Shown: one piece after another, positions 1 through 8,763 of the stretch
Numbering within the stretch: position 1 is the first letter of the stretch
Layout of the letters: each line of letters begins with the position of its first letter
Source: Bacillota bacterium
Lineage (GTDB): Bacteria > Bacillota > Bacilli > Paenibacillales > UBA4045
NCBI GenBank assembly: GCA_023441055.1
Contig: JAEZQY010000037.1
Location: 1-23,153 of the forward strand
Reading direction: 5' to 3'
Length of the DNA stretch: 23,153 nucleotides
The notes under the pieces: generated by a model
The model's database searches: none
The model's input: the letters and a program-made list of their open reading frames with translations, nothing else
Told to the model about the DNA's origin: nothing
Program-made: the position numbers and the translations under genes

Positions 1-347
<347 letters not shown>

Positions 348-385
348 TCAAACATTTGTTGCTTTGCATAATCGCATCTAGTTTT

Positions 386-443
386 GAAGGAACAATCGCA
401 ACTGGTAGTCAATCAAATGACTCAGTTGTCGCAGCAATCCTTC
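386..443 (+). other. hairpin in the 23S-5S spacer (probable precursor-rRNA structure)
   Basis: The 134-base 23S-5S spacer contains a long hairpin: GAAGGA (386-391) faces TCCTTC (438-443), AACTG (400-404) faces CAGTT (423-427), and AGTCA (407-411) faces TGACT (418-422) around a six-base loop. Pairing between the arms is imperfect in the middle. rRNA spacers commonly hold such stems as processing or antitermination structures. The role here is inferred from position only. Confidence 0.55.
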
Positions 444-481
444 AGCTATTCTGGGCGTTTATTCGACCAGAACAAGCAGGT

Positions 482-597
482 TTGGTGGCAATGGCGAAGG
501 GGAACCACGCGTTCCCATCTCGAACACGACCGTTAAGCCCTTCAGCGCCGATGGTACTTGGACCGCAGGGTCCTGGGAGAGTAGGACGTCGCCAAGC
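482..597 (+). rRNA. 5S ribosomal RNA
   Basis: A complete 5S rRNA gene of about 116 bases. It has the typical loop B/C region (CCCATCTCGAACACG, 513-527), the loop E/D region (CGCCGATGGTACTTGGACCGC around 546-566) and the closing helix, in which TTGGTGGC near 482 pairs with GTCGCCAAG near 589. Ends are placed by the terminal helix and could be off by a few bases. A Rho-independent terminator follows within ten bases. Confidence 0.95.
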
Positions 598-603
598 GAA
601 ATA

Positions 604-641
604 ACACCTCTGACTTCATTAAGAAGCCAGGGGTGTTTTTT
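604..641 (+). terminator. Rho-independent terminator of the rRNA operon
   Basis: A 14-pair stem (604-617 with 623-636, one A/C mismatch and one G-U pair) with a five-base loop is followed by a run of Ts (636-641). It lies directly after the 5S gene and ends the rRNA transcript. Confidence 0.93.
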
Positions 642-1032
642 ATGGATTTTACCAGAATGTACCGATCGCATGTAAGGTAGGCGTGTAACCGTTAAACTCG
701 CTGTCCTAGGTTACTTCTTCCAGCGGCACACCGTATCAGCTTGAGTTACTCGACGCAAGAACGTCTGACTACTCGACTGTTGCAACTGTATATCCATGCT
801 CGAACAAATCCTTCTACAAATTACCTCCATCTTCACCAGCATTCACAGTTTGTAACATTATATCCTCACGCCAACAAACTTCGCCCTATATTACATGCCA
901 AGCGCATCAGTACTCACAATATGCATCATAATAATTTCATTCCAACAACTTACGCTGCGAAATGGGATTTATGCGCTGAACGTGATGAAGAGTACGAAAC
1001 TAGACGTAATAGAATGTCAACAAAATGTGATC
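642..1032. other. gene-free stretch between the rRNA operon and ctsR, G-poor on the + strand
   Basis: No supportable gene is seen here. A TTG-started open frame of 103 codons (741-1052) has a biased, repeat-free composition and no ribosome binding site, and it runs into the ctsR promoter. The + strand is strongly depleted in G (14 G against 51 C over 781-950), unlike the flanking genes, which are G-rich. A short inverted repeat GTAACC/GGTTAC lies near 685-713 and the 7-mer ACTCGAC occurs twice near 748-778. I recognise no element. Confidence 0.5.
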
Positions 1033-1060
1033 TTGAATTTCCGGGAGAATAGGGTATAAT
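1033..1060 (+). promoter_or_regulatory. sigma-A-type promoter of the ctsR operon
   Basis: TTGAAT (1033-1038) and a perfect TATAAT (1055-1060) are separated by 16 bases, so transcription should start near 1067. The CtsR operator begins a few bases downstream, which fits repression by blocking initiation. Confidence 0.8.
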
Positions 1061-1070
1061 AATAAACACA

Positions 1071-1088
1071 AGGTCAAAGAAAGTCAAA
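1071..1088 (+). promoter_or_regulatory. CtsR operator (heptad direct repeat)
   Basis: AGGTCAAAGAAAGTCAAA carries two heptads, GGTCAAA (1072-1078) and AGTCAAA (1082-1088), three bases apart. This is the known CtsR box consensus of Firmicutes (RGTCAAANANRGTCAAA). It lies just downstream of the expected transcription start and upstream of the ctsR ribosome binding site, so the operon is predicted to be autorepressed and released on heat or protein stress. Confidence 0.93.
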
Positions 1089-1111
1089 GTCAGTGGTGGA
1101 GGAACATACCT

Positions 1112-1573
1112 ATGCGTAATATGTCCGATATTATTGAACAATATCTGAAGAGTATCCTGCAGAACAGTCAGGGAGAAGCTGTGGAAATTCAACGCAATGA
1201 GCTGGCGGATCAATTCCGATGTGTGCCCTCGCAGATTAATTATGTGATCAGCACTCGCTTCTCACTGGAGAAGGGTTATATTGTGGAGAGTAAACGCGGC
1301 GGTGGCGGATATATTCGCATTCAGAAGGTAGATATCCCCAACCATGGCAAGTTGCTGGAGCATATTCATCGCACGCTGAGGCAGGAGATTGATCAGGAAT
1401 CAGCCGACGGGTTAATTTACCAGCTCGAAGAGTCCGGTTTCGTGAATGCGCGTGAAGCGAGCATGCTGCGTGCTGCGGTATCTAGAGATACGCTGCAATT
1501 GAAGCTTCCTCTGCGTGATCAGGTTCGAGCAGTAGTGCTCCGTAATATGTTAATTGCGTTGTTAACCAAGTAA
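1112..1573 (+). CDS. ctsR: transcriptional repressor CtsR of class III stress genes
   Basis: CtsR is a dimeric winged-helix repressor that binds heptad repeats before clp and ctsR genes and acts as a heat sensor. The 153-residue protein has the family length. The N-terminal half is the winged helix (about residues 5-72), including the glycine-rich wing tip RGGGGYIRI (62-70) that contacts DNA and senses temperature in studied homologues. The C-terminal helical domain (about 80-150) is the dimer and McsB-contact region. The ATG at 1112 is preceded by GGAGGA at 1098-1103 with eight bases of spacing; a second ATG at 1121 is less well placed. It is the first gene of ctsR-mcsA-mcsB-clpC, and its own operator lies at 1071-1088. 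Confidence 0.97.
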   Translation: MRNMSDIIEQYLKSILQNSQGEAVEIQRNELADQFRCVPSQINYVISTRFSLEKGYIVESKRGGGGYIRIQKVDIPNHGKLLEHIHRTLRQEIDQESADGLIYQLEESGFVNAREASMLRAAVSRDTLQLKLPLRDQVRAVVLRNMLIALLTK

Positions 1574-1586
1574 GGAGGGATTTGAG

Positions 1587-2114
1587 ATGCAATGTCAGGA
1601 ATGTGGCAAGCGGCCGGCTACCTTGCACTTTACCAAGATTGTGAACGGGGAGAAGACCGAATTCCATCTATGCGATTCCTGCGCTCGTGAGAAGGGGGAG
1701 TTCATTCCAGGTACCGCGAACGGCTTCTCCATTCATAACTTGATATCGGGGCTGCTGGATTTCGATCCGAAGAACAGCGCAGCGTTGGGGAATGTCAGCC
1801 GTTCCATTCATTGCGAGGAATGCGGGATGTCCTACGCGCAGTTCAGTAAGCTGGGACGATTCGGGTGTGACTCGTGCTATAACCATTTTGCGGAGCGGCT
1901 GGATCCCTTACTTAGAAGAATTCATGGGAATACGGCTCATGTCGGCAAGGTGCCTAAGCGATCGGCAGGACATATTCAGATCCAGCGAGATATCGATTAT
2001 CTCAAGAAGGACTTGATGGCGGCTATTCAACAGGAGGAGTTTGAGAAGGCCGCGCAGATTCGCGATGAGATTCGTGAGCTGGAGAAGAAGTGTAATGTGA
2101 ATCATACGGAATAG
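1587..2114 (+). CDS. mcsA: McsA, zinc-finger activator of the McsB arginine kinase
   Basis: McsA binds and activates McsB and takes part in control of CtsR and ClpC. The 175-residue protein shows four CxxC pairs: C3/C6, C29/C32, C76/C79 and C94/C97, expected to bind two zinc ions. A C-terminal UVR-type coiled segment (about 137-168, with EFEKAAQIRDEIRELEKK-like sequence) resembles the UVR segment of ClpC in this same operon; in the family it mediates partner binding. The ribosome binding site AAGGAGGG overlaps the ctsR stop codon, with the ATG 13 bases after the stop, so translation is probably coupled. mcsB follows with no promoter between. Confidence 0.96.
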   Translation: MQCQECGKRPATLHFTKIVNGEKTEFHLCDSCAREKGEFIPGTANGFSIHNLISGLLDFDPKNSAALGNVSRSIHCEECGMSYAQFSKLGRFGCDSCYNHFAERLDPLLRRIHGNTAHVGKVPKRSAGHIQIQRDIDYLKKDLMAAIQQEEFEKAAQIRDEIRELEKKCNVNHTE

Positions 2115-2132
2115 ATGAGGGAGGGAACTGAT

Positions 2133-3191
2133 ATGTCCAAGGATGATGTATTCCATGAAGCGCTGAGCGAATGGATGAAGGGAAGCGGCCCAGAATCGGA
2201 TATTGTGATTAGCAGCCGCATTCGGTTGGCGCGCAACCTGCAGTCTCTCCCGTTCCCGACGCTGGCTACCGCTAAGTATGCAGCGGAGACTGTCGAGCGT
2301 GTGAAGGCTGTGATGGACACTGAGGAGCTGAATGAGGTCAGTAACTTCGACTTTATCGCGCTCGATGAAGTAAGCGACCTGTCGAAGAGGGTGCTGGTTG
2401 AGAAGCACTTGATTAGTCCAGCCTTGGTGAATGAATCCAAGAATGGTGCCTTGATTTTAAGTGAGAATGAATCCATCAGCATTATGATTAACGAAGAGGA
2501 CCATCTGAGAATGCAGATCCTGCATCCAGGCTTCCAGCTGAAGGAAGCTTGGGATCTGGCGAACCAGATCGACGATATCTTCGAGTCGCAGCTGGACTAC
2601 GCCTTCGACGAACGCCGTGGTTATCTCACTAGCTGTCCAACTAATGTAGGTACCGGGATGCGCGCATCGGTGATGATGCATCTACCCGCCCTGGTGTTGA
2701 CGCAGCAGATCAATCGTATTCTGTCGGCCATATCGCAAGTAGGCTTAGTGGTCCGTGGGCTGTACGGCGAGGGCAGTGAGGCGATCGGGAATTTGTTCCA
2801 GATTTCCAATCAGATCACACTGGGACAATCCGAGGAAGATATTATAGATAACCTGTATGGCGTAGCCAAACAAATCATCGAGCATGAACGCGCGGCAAGA
2901 CAAAAGCTGATGCTCGATTCCAAGATTCGCATGATGGACCGTGTGAATCGCTCGTACGGGATCTTGTCTTATGCGACAATAATTGATTCGAAGGAAGCTG
3001 CGCAGCGACTGTCTGATGTACGGTTAGGGATGGATCTGGGGCTGCTTAAGCAAGTGAGCGCGCAGGTCATGAACGAGCTGCTGGTGATGACGCAGCCGAG
3101 CTACCTGCAGCAATACGCGGGTGAGCCGCTATCGGCTGATGAACGTGATTTGCGAAGGGCGGAGCTCATCCGTTCGAGATTATCAAATTGA
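2133..3191 (+). CDS. mcsB: protein-arginine kinase McsB
   Basis: McsB phosphorylates arginines on proteins, marking them for ClpC-ClpP and inactivating CtsR. It belongs to the phosphagen (guanido) kinase fold. Visible signatures are the nucleotide-binding SSRIRLARN (residues 27-35), the active-site cysteine segment CPTNVGTGMRAS (168-179), and the phosphagen-kinase C-terminal region with YGEGSEAIGNLFQ. The start is placed at the ATG at 2133 (352 aa), because AGGGAGGG at 2118-2125 lies seven bases before it. The ATG at 2115, directly after the mcsA stop, would put the ribosome binding site inside the gene. Length fits the family (about 350-360). Confidence 0.96.
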   Translation: MSKDDVFHEALSEWMKGSGPESDIVISSRIRLARNLQSLPFPTLATAKYAAETVERVKAVMDTEELNEVSNFDFIALDEVSDLSKRVLVEKHLISPALVNESKNGALILSENESISIMINEEDHLRMQILHPGFQLKEAWDLANQIDDIFESQLDYAFDERRGYLTSCPTNVGTGMRASVMMHLPALVLTQQINRILSAISQVGLVVRGLYGEGSEAIGNLFQISNQITLGQSEEDIIDNLYGVAKQIIEHERAARQKLMLDSKIRMMDRVNRSYGILSYATIIDSKEAAQRLSDVRLGMDLGLLKQVSAQVMNELLVMTQPSYLQQYAGEPLSADERDLRRAELIRSRLSN

Positions 3192-3300
3192 ATACTGTAA
3201 CGATATAATGGTAGGATAATATTACCTAATGAATATCATGACGCTTTAGCAGCTAGTTATGAGATTCATTTACCTAATTTCTTGTCTGGAGGTGCAGGGT

Positions 3301-5760
3301 ATGATGTTCGGAAGATTCACGGAACGCGCACAGAAGGTACTGGCGCTTGCACAAGAGGAAGCAGTAAGGCTGGGTCATAACAATATCGGGACTGAGCATA
3401 TTCTGCTGGGCTTAATTAGAGAAGGGGAAGGAATCGCGGCCAAGGCGCTAATTGCATTGGGTCTGGGTCTCGAGAAGATACAAGACGAGGTGGAATCCCT
3501 GATCGGCAGAGGTCAGGAGCAGCCAACGAATATTGCCTATACGCCTAGGGCGAAGAAGGTCATCGAGCTGAGCATGGATGAAGCTCGTAAGCTCGGACAT
3601 ACGTATGTGGGAACGGAGCACATCCTGCTTGGTCTGATTCGTGAAGGGGAAGGCGTAGCGGCAAGAGTGCTTAATAATTTGGGCGTGAGCCTGAATAAAG
3701 CCAGACAGCAGGTGCTTCAGCTGCTCGGCAGCAGTGAGTCGGTGTCGCCTAGCCATAACACCAATTCGAATGTTAACACGCCGACGCTGGATTCACTGGC
3801 ACGTGATCTGACTGCAATTGCACGCGAAGGCAACCTGGATCCAGTAATTGGACGTACCAAGGAGATTGAGCGGGTCATTCAAGTGCTCAGCCGCAGGACG
3901 AAGAATAATCCTGTTCTCATTGGTGAACCGGGTGTCGGGAAGACCGCTGTTGCGGAAGGATTAGCCCAGAAGATTGTCAACAATGAGATTCCGGAGACGC
4001 TTCGCGATAAGCGAGTCATGACCTTGGATATGGGGTCCGTCGTAGCCGGCACGAAGTATCGGGGCGAGTTCGAGGACCGTCTGAAGAAAATTATGGACGA
4101 AATTCGGCAGGCGGGTAATGTGATTATTTTCATAGATGAGCTGCATACGTTGATTGGCGCAGGCGGCGCAGAGGGCGCGATTGACGCCTCGAATATTCTG
4201 AAGCCTGCACTGGCGCGCGGGGAGCTGCAATGCATCGGCGCAACGACGTTGGATGAATATCGCAAGTACATTGAGAAGGATGCGGCGCTCGAGAGACGGT
4301 TCCAGCCGATTACGGTGGATCAGCCTACGGCGGAGGAAGCTGTTCAGATTCTGCACGGGCTTCGTGATCGCTATGAGGCGCATCACCGGGTGAAGATCAC
4401 GGATGAGGCGATTGAGCAAGCGGTGAAGCTGTCAGACCGGTATATTACAGACCGCTTCCTGCCGGATAAGGCGATCGACCTGATCGATGAGGCGAGCTCC
4501 AAGGTAAGGCTGCGCTCCTATACGGTTCCGCCTAATCTGAAGGATCTGGAGAGCAGACTCGAGGATGTGCGCAAGGAGAAGGATGCCGCTGTGCAGAGCC
4601 AGGAGTTCGAGAAGGCCGCGGCACTGCGCGACACGGAGCAGAAGATGCGCGAAGAGCTGGAGCGCACGAAGAATGAATGGAAGGAAACGCAAGGCCGCAC
4701 GGATACAGCGGTATTCCCTGAGGATATCGCGCAGATCGTAGCGAGCTGGACTGGTATTCCAGTCAGTCAATTGGCGGAGGAAGAGACAGAACGTCTGCTG
4801 AAGATGGAATCCATCCTGCATGAGCGCGTCATCGGACAGGATGAGGCGGTTAATGCGGTCAGCAAGGCGATCCGCCGCGCAAGAGCAGGGCTGAAGGATC
4901 CGAAGCGTCCGATGGGCTCATTCATCTTCCTCGGACCGACAGGGGTCGGTAAGACGGAGCTGGCGAGGGCGCTCGCAGAGGCGATGTTCGGCGACGAGAA
5001 TGCTGTTGTTCGGATCGATATGTCGGAATATATGGAGAAGCATTCCACCTCTCGTCTGGTTGGGGCGCCTCCGGGATATGTCGGTTATGAAGAAGGCGGT
5101 CAGTTGACCGAGAAGGTTCGCCGCAAGCCGTATTCCGTCGTGCTGCTAGATGAGATTGAGAAGGCGCATCCCGAAGTATTCAACATTCTCCTCCAGGTGC
5201 TGGAGGATGGACGTCTGACGGATTCCAAGGGTAGAGTGGTGGACTTCCGCAATACATTGATTATTATGACGTCCAATGTCGGCGCGGATACGATCAAGAA
5301 GAATTCGACACTCGGCTTCACTGCGGTGCAGGATGCCGGCAAGGATTACAATAATATGCGCGAGAAGGTTATGGCTGAGCTGAAGAAGAGCTTCCGTCCA
5401 GAGTTCCTGAACCGGATCGATGAGATCATCGTGTTCCACTCGTTGGATGAAGGTCATATCGGCCGCATTGTATCCTTGATGTCGGAGGAGCTGCGCAAGC
5501 GTCTGAACGAGCAGGATATCGACTTTACGCTGACCGATGCCGCGAAGCAATTCCTGGCCAAGGCTGGCTTCGACCCAACCTATGGGGCTCGCCCGCTGCG
5601 CAGAGCGATCCAGAAGTACATTGAGGATCGTCTGTCGGAGGAGCTGCTGAGAGGCACGATTGCGAAGGGTGATAAGCTGGTCATTGATGAACAGGAAGGT
5701 GAATTGTCCGTGGAGCGCGCGGACATCGCCGCGAATGAAGCGAACGTCAATCAGGCATAA
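3301..5760 (+). CDS. clpC: ClpC, AAA+ unfoldase of the ClpCP protease
   Basis: ClpC unfolds substrates, including arginine-phosphorylated proteins, and feeds them to ClpP. The 819-residue protein has two N-terminal Clp-N repeats (about 3-140), a first AAA domain with Walker A GEPGVGKT (208-215) and Walker B VIIFIDELH (274-282), a UVR-bearing middle domain (about 420-455), and a second AAA domain with GPTGVGKT (545-552) and VVLLDEIE (613-620). LGF (671-673) sits where the ClpP-docking tripeptide is expected. The start at 3301 (MMFGRF) follows GGAGGTG at 3288-3294; the frame is open from 3259, but that start has no ribosome binding site. A 109-base gap separates it from mcsB; a terminator follows. 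Confidence 0.98.
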   Translation: MMFGRFTERAQKVLALAQEEAVRLGHNNIGTEHILLGLIREGEGIAAKALIALGLGLEKIQDEVESLIGRGQEQPTNIAYTPRAKKVIELSMDEARKLGHTYVGTEHILLGLIREGEGVAARVLNNLGVSLNKARQQVLQLLGSSESVSPSHNTNSNVNTPTLDSLARDLTAIAREGNLDPVIGRTKEIERVIQVLSRRTKNNPVLIGEPGVGKTAVAEGLAQKIVNNEIPETLRDKRVMTLDMGSVVAGTKYRGEFEDRLKKIMDEIRQAGNVIIFIDELHTLIGAGGAEGAIDASNILKPALARGELQCIGATTLDEYRKYIEKDAALERRFQPITVDQPTAEEAVQILHGLRDRYEAHHRVKITDEAIEQAVKLSDRYITDRFLPDKAIDLIDEASSKVRLRSYTVPPNLKDLESRLEDVRKEKDAAVQSQEFEKAAALRDTEQKMREELERTKNEWKETQGRTDTAVFPEDIAQIVASWTGIPVSQLAEEETERLLKMESILHERVIGQDEAVNAVSKAIRRARAGLKDPKRPMGSFIFLGPTGVGKTELARALAEAMFGDENAVVRIDMSEYMEKHSTSRLVGAPPGYVGYEEGGQLTEKVRRKPYSVVLLDEIEKAHPEVFNILLQVLEDGRLTDSKGRVVDFRNTLIIMTSNVGADTIKKNSTLGFTAVQDAGKDYNNMREKVMAELKKSFRPEFLNRIDEIIVFHSLDEGHIGRIVSLMSEELRKRLNEQDIDFTLTDAAKQFLAKAGFDPTYGARPLRRAIQKYIEDRLSEELLRGTIAKGDKLVIDEQEGELSVERADIAANEANVNQA

Positions 5761-5770
5761 TGGAATAGGA

Positions 5771-5807
5771 AGCCGCTGTTGCCGCAAGATGCGGAGCAGC
5801 GGTTTTC
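5771..5807 (+). terminator. Rho-independent terminator after clpC
   Basis: AGCCGCTG (5771-5778) pairs with CAGCGGTT (5797-5804), with an inner CCGC/GCGG helix, followed by a T-rich tail (TTTTC). It ends the ctsR operon 10 bases after the clpC stop. Confidence 0.85.
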
Positions 5808-5899
5808 TTGCTATAGCAAGATTGGGATTTATCCTGTAAAATTCATTGTAAGATGAATGCAGAATTTAGCCTTGCAGTTGAATAGGGGGAATTAGTACG

Positions 5900-6187
5900 A
5901 TGGTGGCTTTTCGGTTAATCGCATTCTTGCTATTGTTCGCGGGTATCAGCGCGCTTCTGACATGGGGGCTGCACTTCATTAAGGTCCGCTGGATCAAGTA
6001 CTTGCCTGGCGGCATTGCGCTGGTAAGCGGGATATACCAAGTGATCAGCGCTCAGCGTGGTCATGGAGAAGGCTTCGAGGATATCGCGCGCATACTGATG
6101 GCCATACTCCTATTCGCCTCGGCTGTCGGCGGGCTGTTAACGGCCGTGCTGCTTGATCGCAAGATGTTCAGTAAGCGAGGATCATGA
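5900..6187 (+). CDS. small membrane protein of unknown function
   Basis: I do not recognise this 95-residue protein. It has three hydrophobic stretches (about residues 4-26, 36-51 and 63-86) separated by short charged loops, and a positively charged C-terminus (LLDRKMFSKRGS), which suggests a three-span inner membrane protein. AGGGGGA at 5884-5890 precedes the ATG by nine bases. It sits alone between the clpC terminator and radA, 44 bases before the radA start, so it may be co-transcribed with radA. A short inverted repeat, ATTCAT/ATGAAT (5841-5858), lies in the leader. Codon use looks like the neighbours. Confidence 0.8.
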   Translation: MVAFRLIAFLLLFAGISALLTWGLHFIKVRWIKYLPGGIALVSGIYQVISAQRGHGEGFEDIARILMAILLFASAVGGLLTAVLLDRKMFSKRGS

Positions 6188-6231
6188 TACACTTAAGAGA
6201 ATGGAATGCTTGAGTTAGGAGAATGGATAGG

Positions 6232-7605
6232 GTGGCTAAGAGCAGAACGATATTCGTCTGCCAATCGTGCGGACATGAAGAGGTAAAGTGGCTGGGGAAG
6301 TGCCCGGGCTGTCAGGGGTGGAACACCTTCGTTGAGGAATTGGACATGTCCAAGGCATCTAAGAATGACTCCCGCAGTCTGGGCGTAGATAAGGTGAAAG
6401 AAAAGCCCACTCCAATCATACATATAGAGAGTAGTGTGGATAAACGCATTCATACCCAAATTGGTGAGCTCGATCGCGTGCTCGGCGGCGGAGTCGTGCC
6501 AGGCTCGCTCATTCTGGTTGGCGGAGATCCGGGCATCGGCAAGTCGACGTTGCTGCTGCAGACGTCTCATGCGCTGGCTGCCAAGGGGCTGAAGGTGCTC
6601 TATGTGTCTGGCGAGGAGTCGGCGAAGCAGACTAAGCTGCGCGCGGAGCGGATTGGCGCGTTGTCGGAACAGATGTATGTGCTATGCGAGACAGACATGG
6701 AGCATATTCTCGCGGCGATCGATCATGTTCAGCCGGATCTGGCCGTGATCGACTCGATTCAGACGGTGTACCATCCGGGGGTCAATTCGGCGCCGGGCAG
6801 TGTCTCGCAGGTTCGGGAATGCACGGGGCAATTCATGCGTATTGCCAAGATCAAGGGGATTGCGACGGTGCTCGTCGGCCATGTGACCAAGGAAGGCGCA
6901 ATCGCCGGTCCGAGAATGCTCGAGCATATGGTGGATGCGGTCCTCTACTTCGAGGGCGAGCGCCATCATACGTATCGTGTGCTGCGCGCGGTGAAAAACC
7001 GGTTCGGCTCTACGAATGAAATCGGCATCTTCGAGATGAAGGAGGAGGGATTGCGGGAGGTTGCGAATCCTTCCGAGATGTTCCTCTCCGAGCGGCCGCT
7101 CGGTGTGGCGGGATCAATTGTCGTCGCGAGTATGGAGGGTACGAGGCCGCTGCTTGTCGAGCTGCAGGCGCTTGTGTCTCCGACTACGTTCCCAGCGCCG
7201 AGACGGATGTCAGCCGGTGTCGATTATAATCGCCTGACCTTGATTATGGCAGTGCTGGAGAAGCGGGTCGGCCTGTCCATGCAATCGCAGGATGCGTACC
7301 TGAATGTGGCCGGCGGCGTGAAGCTGGATGAGCCTGCGGTCGACCTGGCAATCGCAGTCAGCCTGGCATCGAGCTTCAAGGATAAGCCGACCCGGCCCTA
7401 TGATGTCGTATTCGGCGAGATTGGGCTAACCGGCGAGGTGCGCGCGGTATCACGTATCGAGCAGCGTGTGCGGGAGGCGGAGAAGCTGGGCTTCAAGCGG
7501 GTTATTCTGCCAGCTAATAGTATGAAGGGCTGGAATCCACCCAGCGGTATAGAGGTGCTCGGCGTACATACCGTAGCTGAGGCGCTCAAGGCAACGATGG
7601 AATGA
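6232..7605 (+). CDS. radA: DNA repair protein RadA (Sms)
   Basis: RadA is a RecA-like ATPase/helicase that helps process recombination intermediates. Seen in order: a zinc finger with C10-x2-C13 and C24-x2-C27, a Walker A motif GGDPGIGKST (97-106), the RadA-specific KNRFG motif, and a C-terminal Lon-protease-like domain with DLAIAVSLASS. The start is put at GTG 6232, giving MAKSRTIFVC like the family and 457 aa. TAGGAGA ending at 6222 is nine bases upstream of this GTG, whereas the in-frame ATG at 6223 directly abuts it. disA begins 34 bases later, as in other Bacillales. Confidence 0.96.
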   Translation: MAKSRTIFVCQSCGHEEVKWLGKCPGCQGWNTFVEELDMSKASKNDSRSLGVDKVKEKPTPIIHIESSVDKRIHTQIGELDRVLGGGVVPGSLILVGGDPGIGKSTLLLQTSHALAAKGLKVLYVSGEESAKQTKLRAERIGALSEQMYVLCETDMEHILAAIDHVQPDLAVIDSIQTVYHPGVNSAPGSVSQVRECTGQFMRIAKIKGIATVLVGHVTKEGAIAGPRMLEHMVDAVLYFEGERHHTYRVLRAVKNRFGSTNEIGIFEMKEEGLREVANPSEMFLSERPLGVAGSIVVASMEGTRPLLVELQALVSPTTFPAPRRMSAGVDYNRLTLIMAVLEKRVGLSMQSQDAYLNVAGGVKLDEPAVDLAIAVSLASSFKDKPTRPYDVVFGEIGLTGEVRAVSRIEQRVREAEKLGFKRVILPANSMKGWNPPSGIEVLGVHTVAEALKATME

Positions 7606-7639
7606 TGATGCAGCAGGTATGGAATGTTGGAGGCCGAAT

Positions 7640-8716
7640 ATGAGAGAAGATCGTACATCGGATAAGATGGGGAAGCTGCTTAAGCTGGTCGCCCCAGGGA
7701 CCCCCTTCAGAGCGGGCCTGGATAATGTGCTGCGCGCGAAGACGGGCGCGCTGCTCGTCGCAGGCTGCACCGAAGAGGTGATGGCTGTCGTGGACGGCGG
7801 ATTCAAGATCGATTGCGAGTTCTCGCCGAATTACTTATACGAGCTGGCCAAGATGGACGGCGCCATCATATTGAATGAGGATGTCAGCCGGATTCTATAT
7901 GCGAATACGCAGCTGATCCCCAACTCAGCGATCGAATCAACCGAGACGGGCATTCGTCACCGGACTGCGGAACGTGTAGCGAAGCAGACGAATACATTGG
8001 TTGTATCGATCTCACAGCGCCGGAATATTATTACGCTGTATCAAGGGAATGTGCGCTATTCGCTCAAGGAGATCAGTGTGATTCTGAGCCGGGCGAATCA
8101 AGCGATCCAGACGCTGGAGCGATATAAGTCGGTGCTCGATCAGGCGTACACGAATCTGGGCGCGGCGGAATTCGAGCATTCGGTTACGCTGCTAGAGGTC
8201 TCAAACGTCATGCAGCGCGCAGAGATGGTGCGACGCGTGCGTGATGAGATCAGGCGCTATATAAGTGAATTAGGGAATGAGGGCCGGCTGATCGAGATGC
8301 AGCTCGAGGAGCTGGTCGGGCGATCGGATGAGGATATGGCCCTGCTGCTCAAGGACTACGTCCGTGAACCTGGTGAGGAGACCATTCGGGAGATTCTCAG
8401 TATGCTCAGGAAGCTATCCTCTGAGGAATTGCTCGACCATCATCGCTTGATCCGCATGCTGGGTTACCTGCATCTGAACGCGATCATGGATGAGGTTGCG
8501 AACACACGCGGGTTCCGCATTCTGCATCGCATTCCGCGTCTGCCATCGATCATTATCAACAACCTCATTGACCACTTTGGAACATTGACCTATATTCGCT
8601 CGGCTAGTCTGGCGGAATTAGACGACGTGGACGGGGTCGGCGAGGTTCGCGCGCGTACGATTATGCAGGGATTGCGACAGATTGAAGAGCAACTCTTCAT
8701 TGACAGGCATATATAA
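7640..8716 (+). CDS. disA: diadenylate cyclase DisA (DNA integrity scanning protein)
   Basis: DisA makes cyclic di-AMP from two ATP and lowers this synthesis on branched DNA; in Bacillus it links DNA integrity to sporulation. The 358-residue protein carries the cyclase signature residues DGA (73-75) and RHRTAER (106-112), a central helical linker, and a C-terminal helix-hairpin-helix DNA-binding region (about 310-350, with LDDVDGVGEVRARTI). The ATG at 7640 follows GGAGG (7629-7633) by six bases; the ATG at 7619 lies before that site and adds seven residues not usual in the family. It follows radA closely, so the two are probably co-transcribed. Confidence 0.97.
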   Translation: MREDRTSDKMGKLLKLVAPGTPFRAGLDNVLRAKTGALLVAGCTEEVMAVVDGGFKIDCEFSPNYLYELAKMDGAIILNEDVSRILYANTQLIPNSAIESTETGIRHRTAERVAKQTNTLVVSISQRRNIITLYQGNVRYSLKEISVILSRANQAIQTLERYKSVLDQAYTNLGAAEFEHSVTLLEVSNVMQRAEMVRRVRDEIRRYISELGNEGRLIEMQLEELVGRSDEDMALLLKDYVREPGEETIREILSMLRKLSSEELLDHHRLIRMLGYLHLNAIMDEVANTRGFRILHRIPRLPSIIINNLIDHFGTLTYIRSASLAELDDVDGVGEVRARTIMQGLRQIEEQLFIDRHI

Positions 8717-8763
8717 AATGCCTACAATCAAAGGATGACGCGGCATAAAAAGAGGTGAGAAGC

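Noticed and set aside
356..604. 82-codon frame across the 23S-5S spacer
   Set aside because: It covers the 5S rRNA gene.
741..1052. 103-codon open frame (TTG start) between the rRNA operon and ctsR
   Set aside because: No ribosome binding site, odd His/Asn/Thr-rich composition produced by the C-rich bias, and its end overlaps the ctsR promoter.
3203..3225. TATAAT and a short AT palindrome before clpC as a separate promoter
   Set aside because: No acceptable -35 at 16-18 bases, and clpC is adequately explained by the ctsR operon promoter.
5146..5787. 213-codon minus-strand frame
   Set aside because: Shadow of clpC on the opposite strand; it runs through the clpC terminator.
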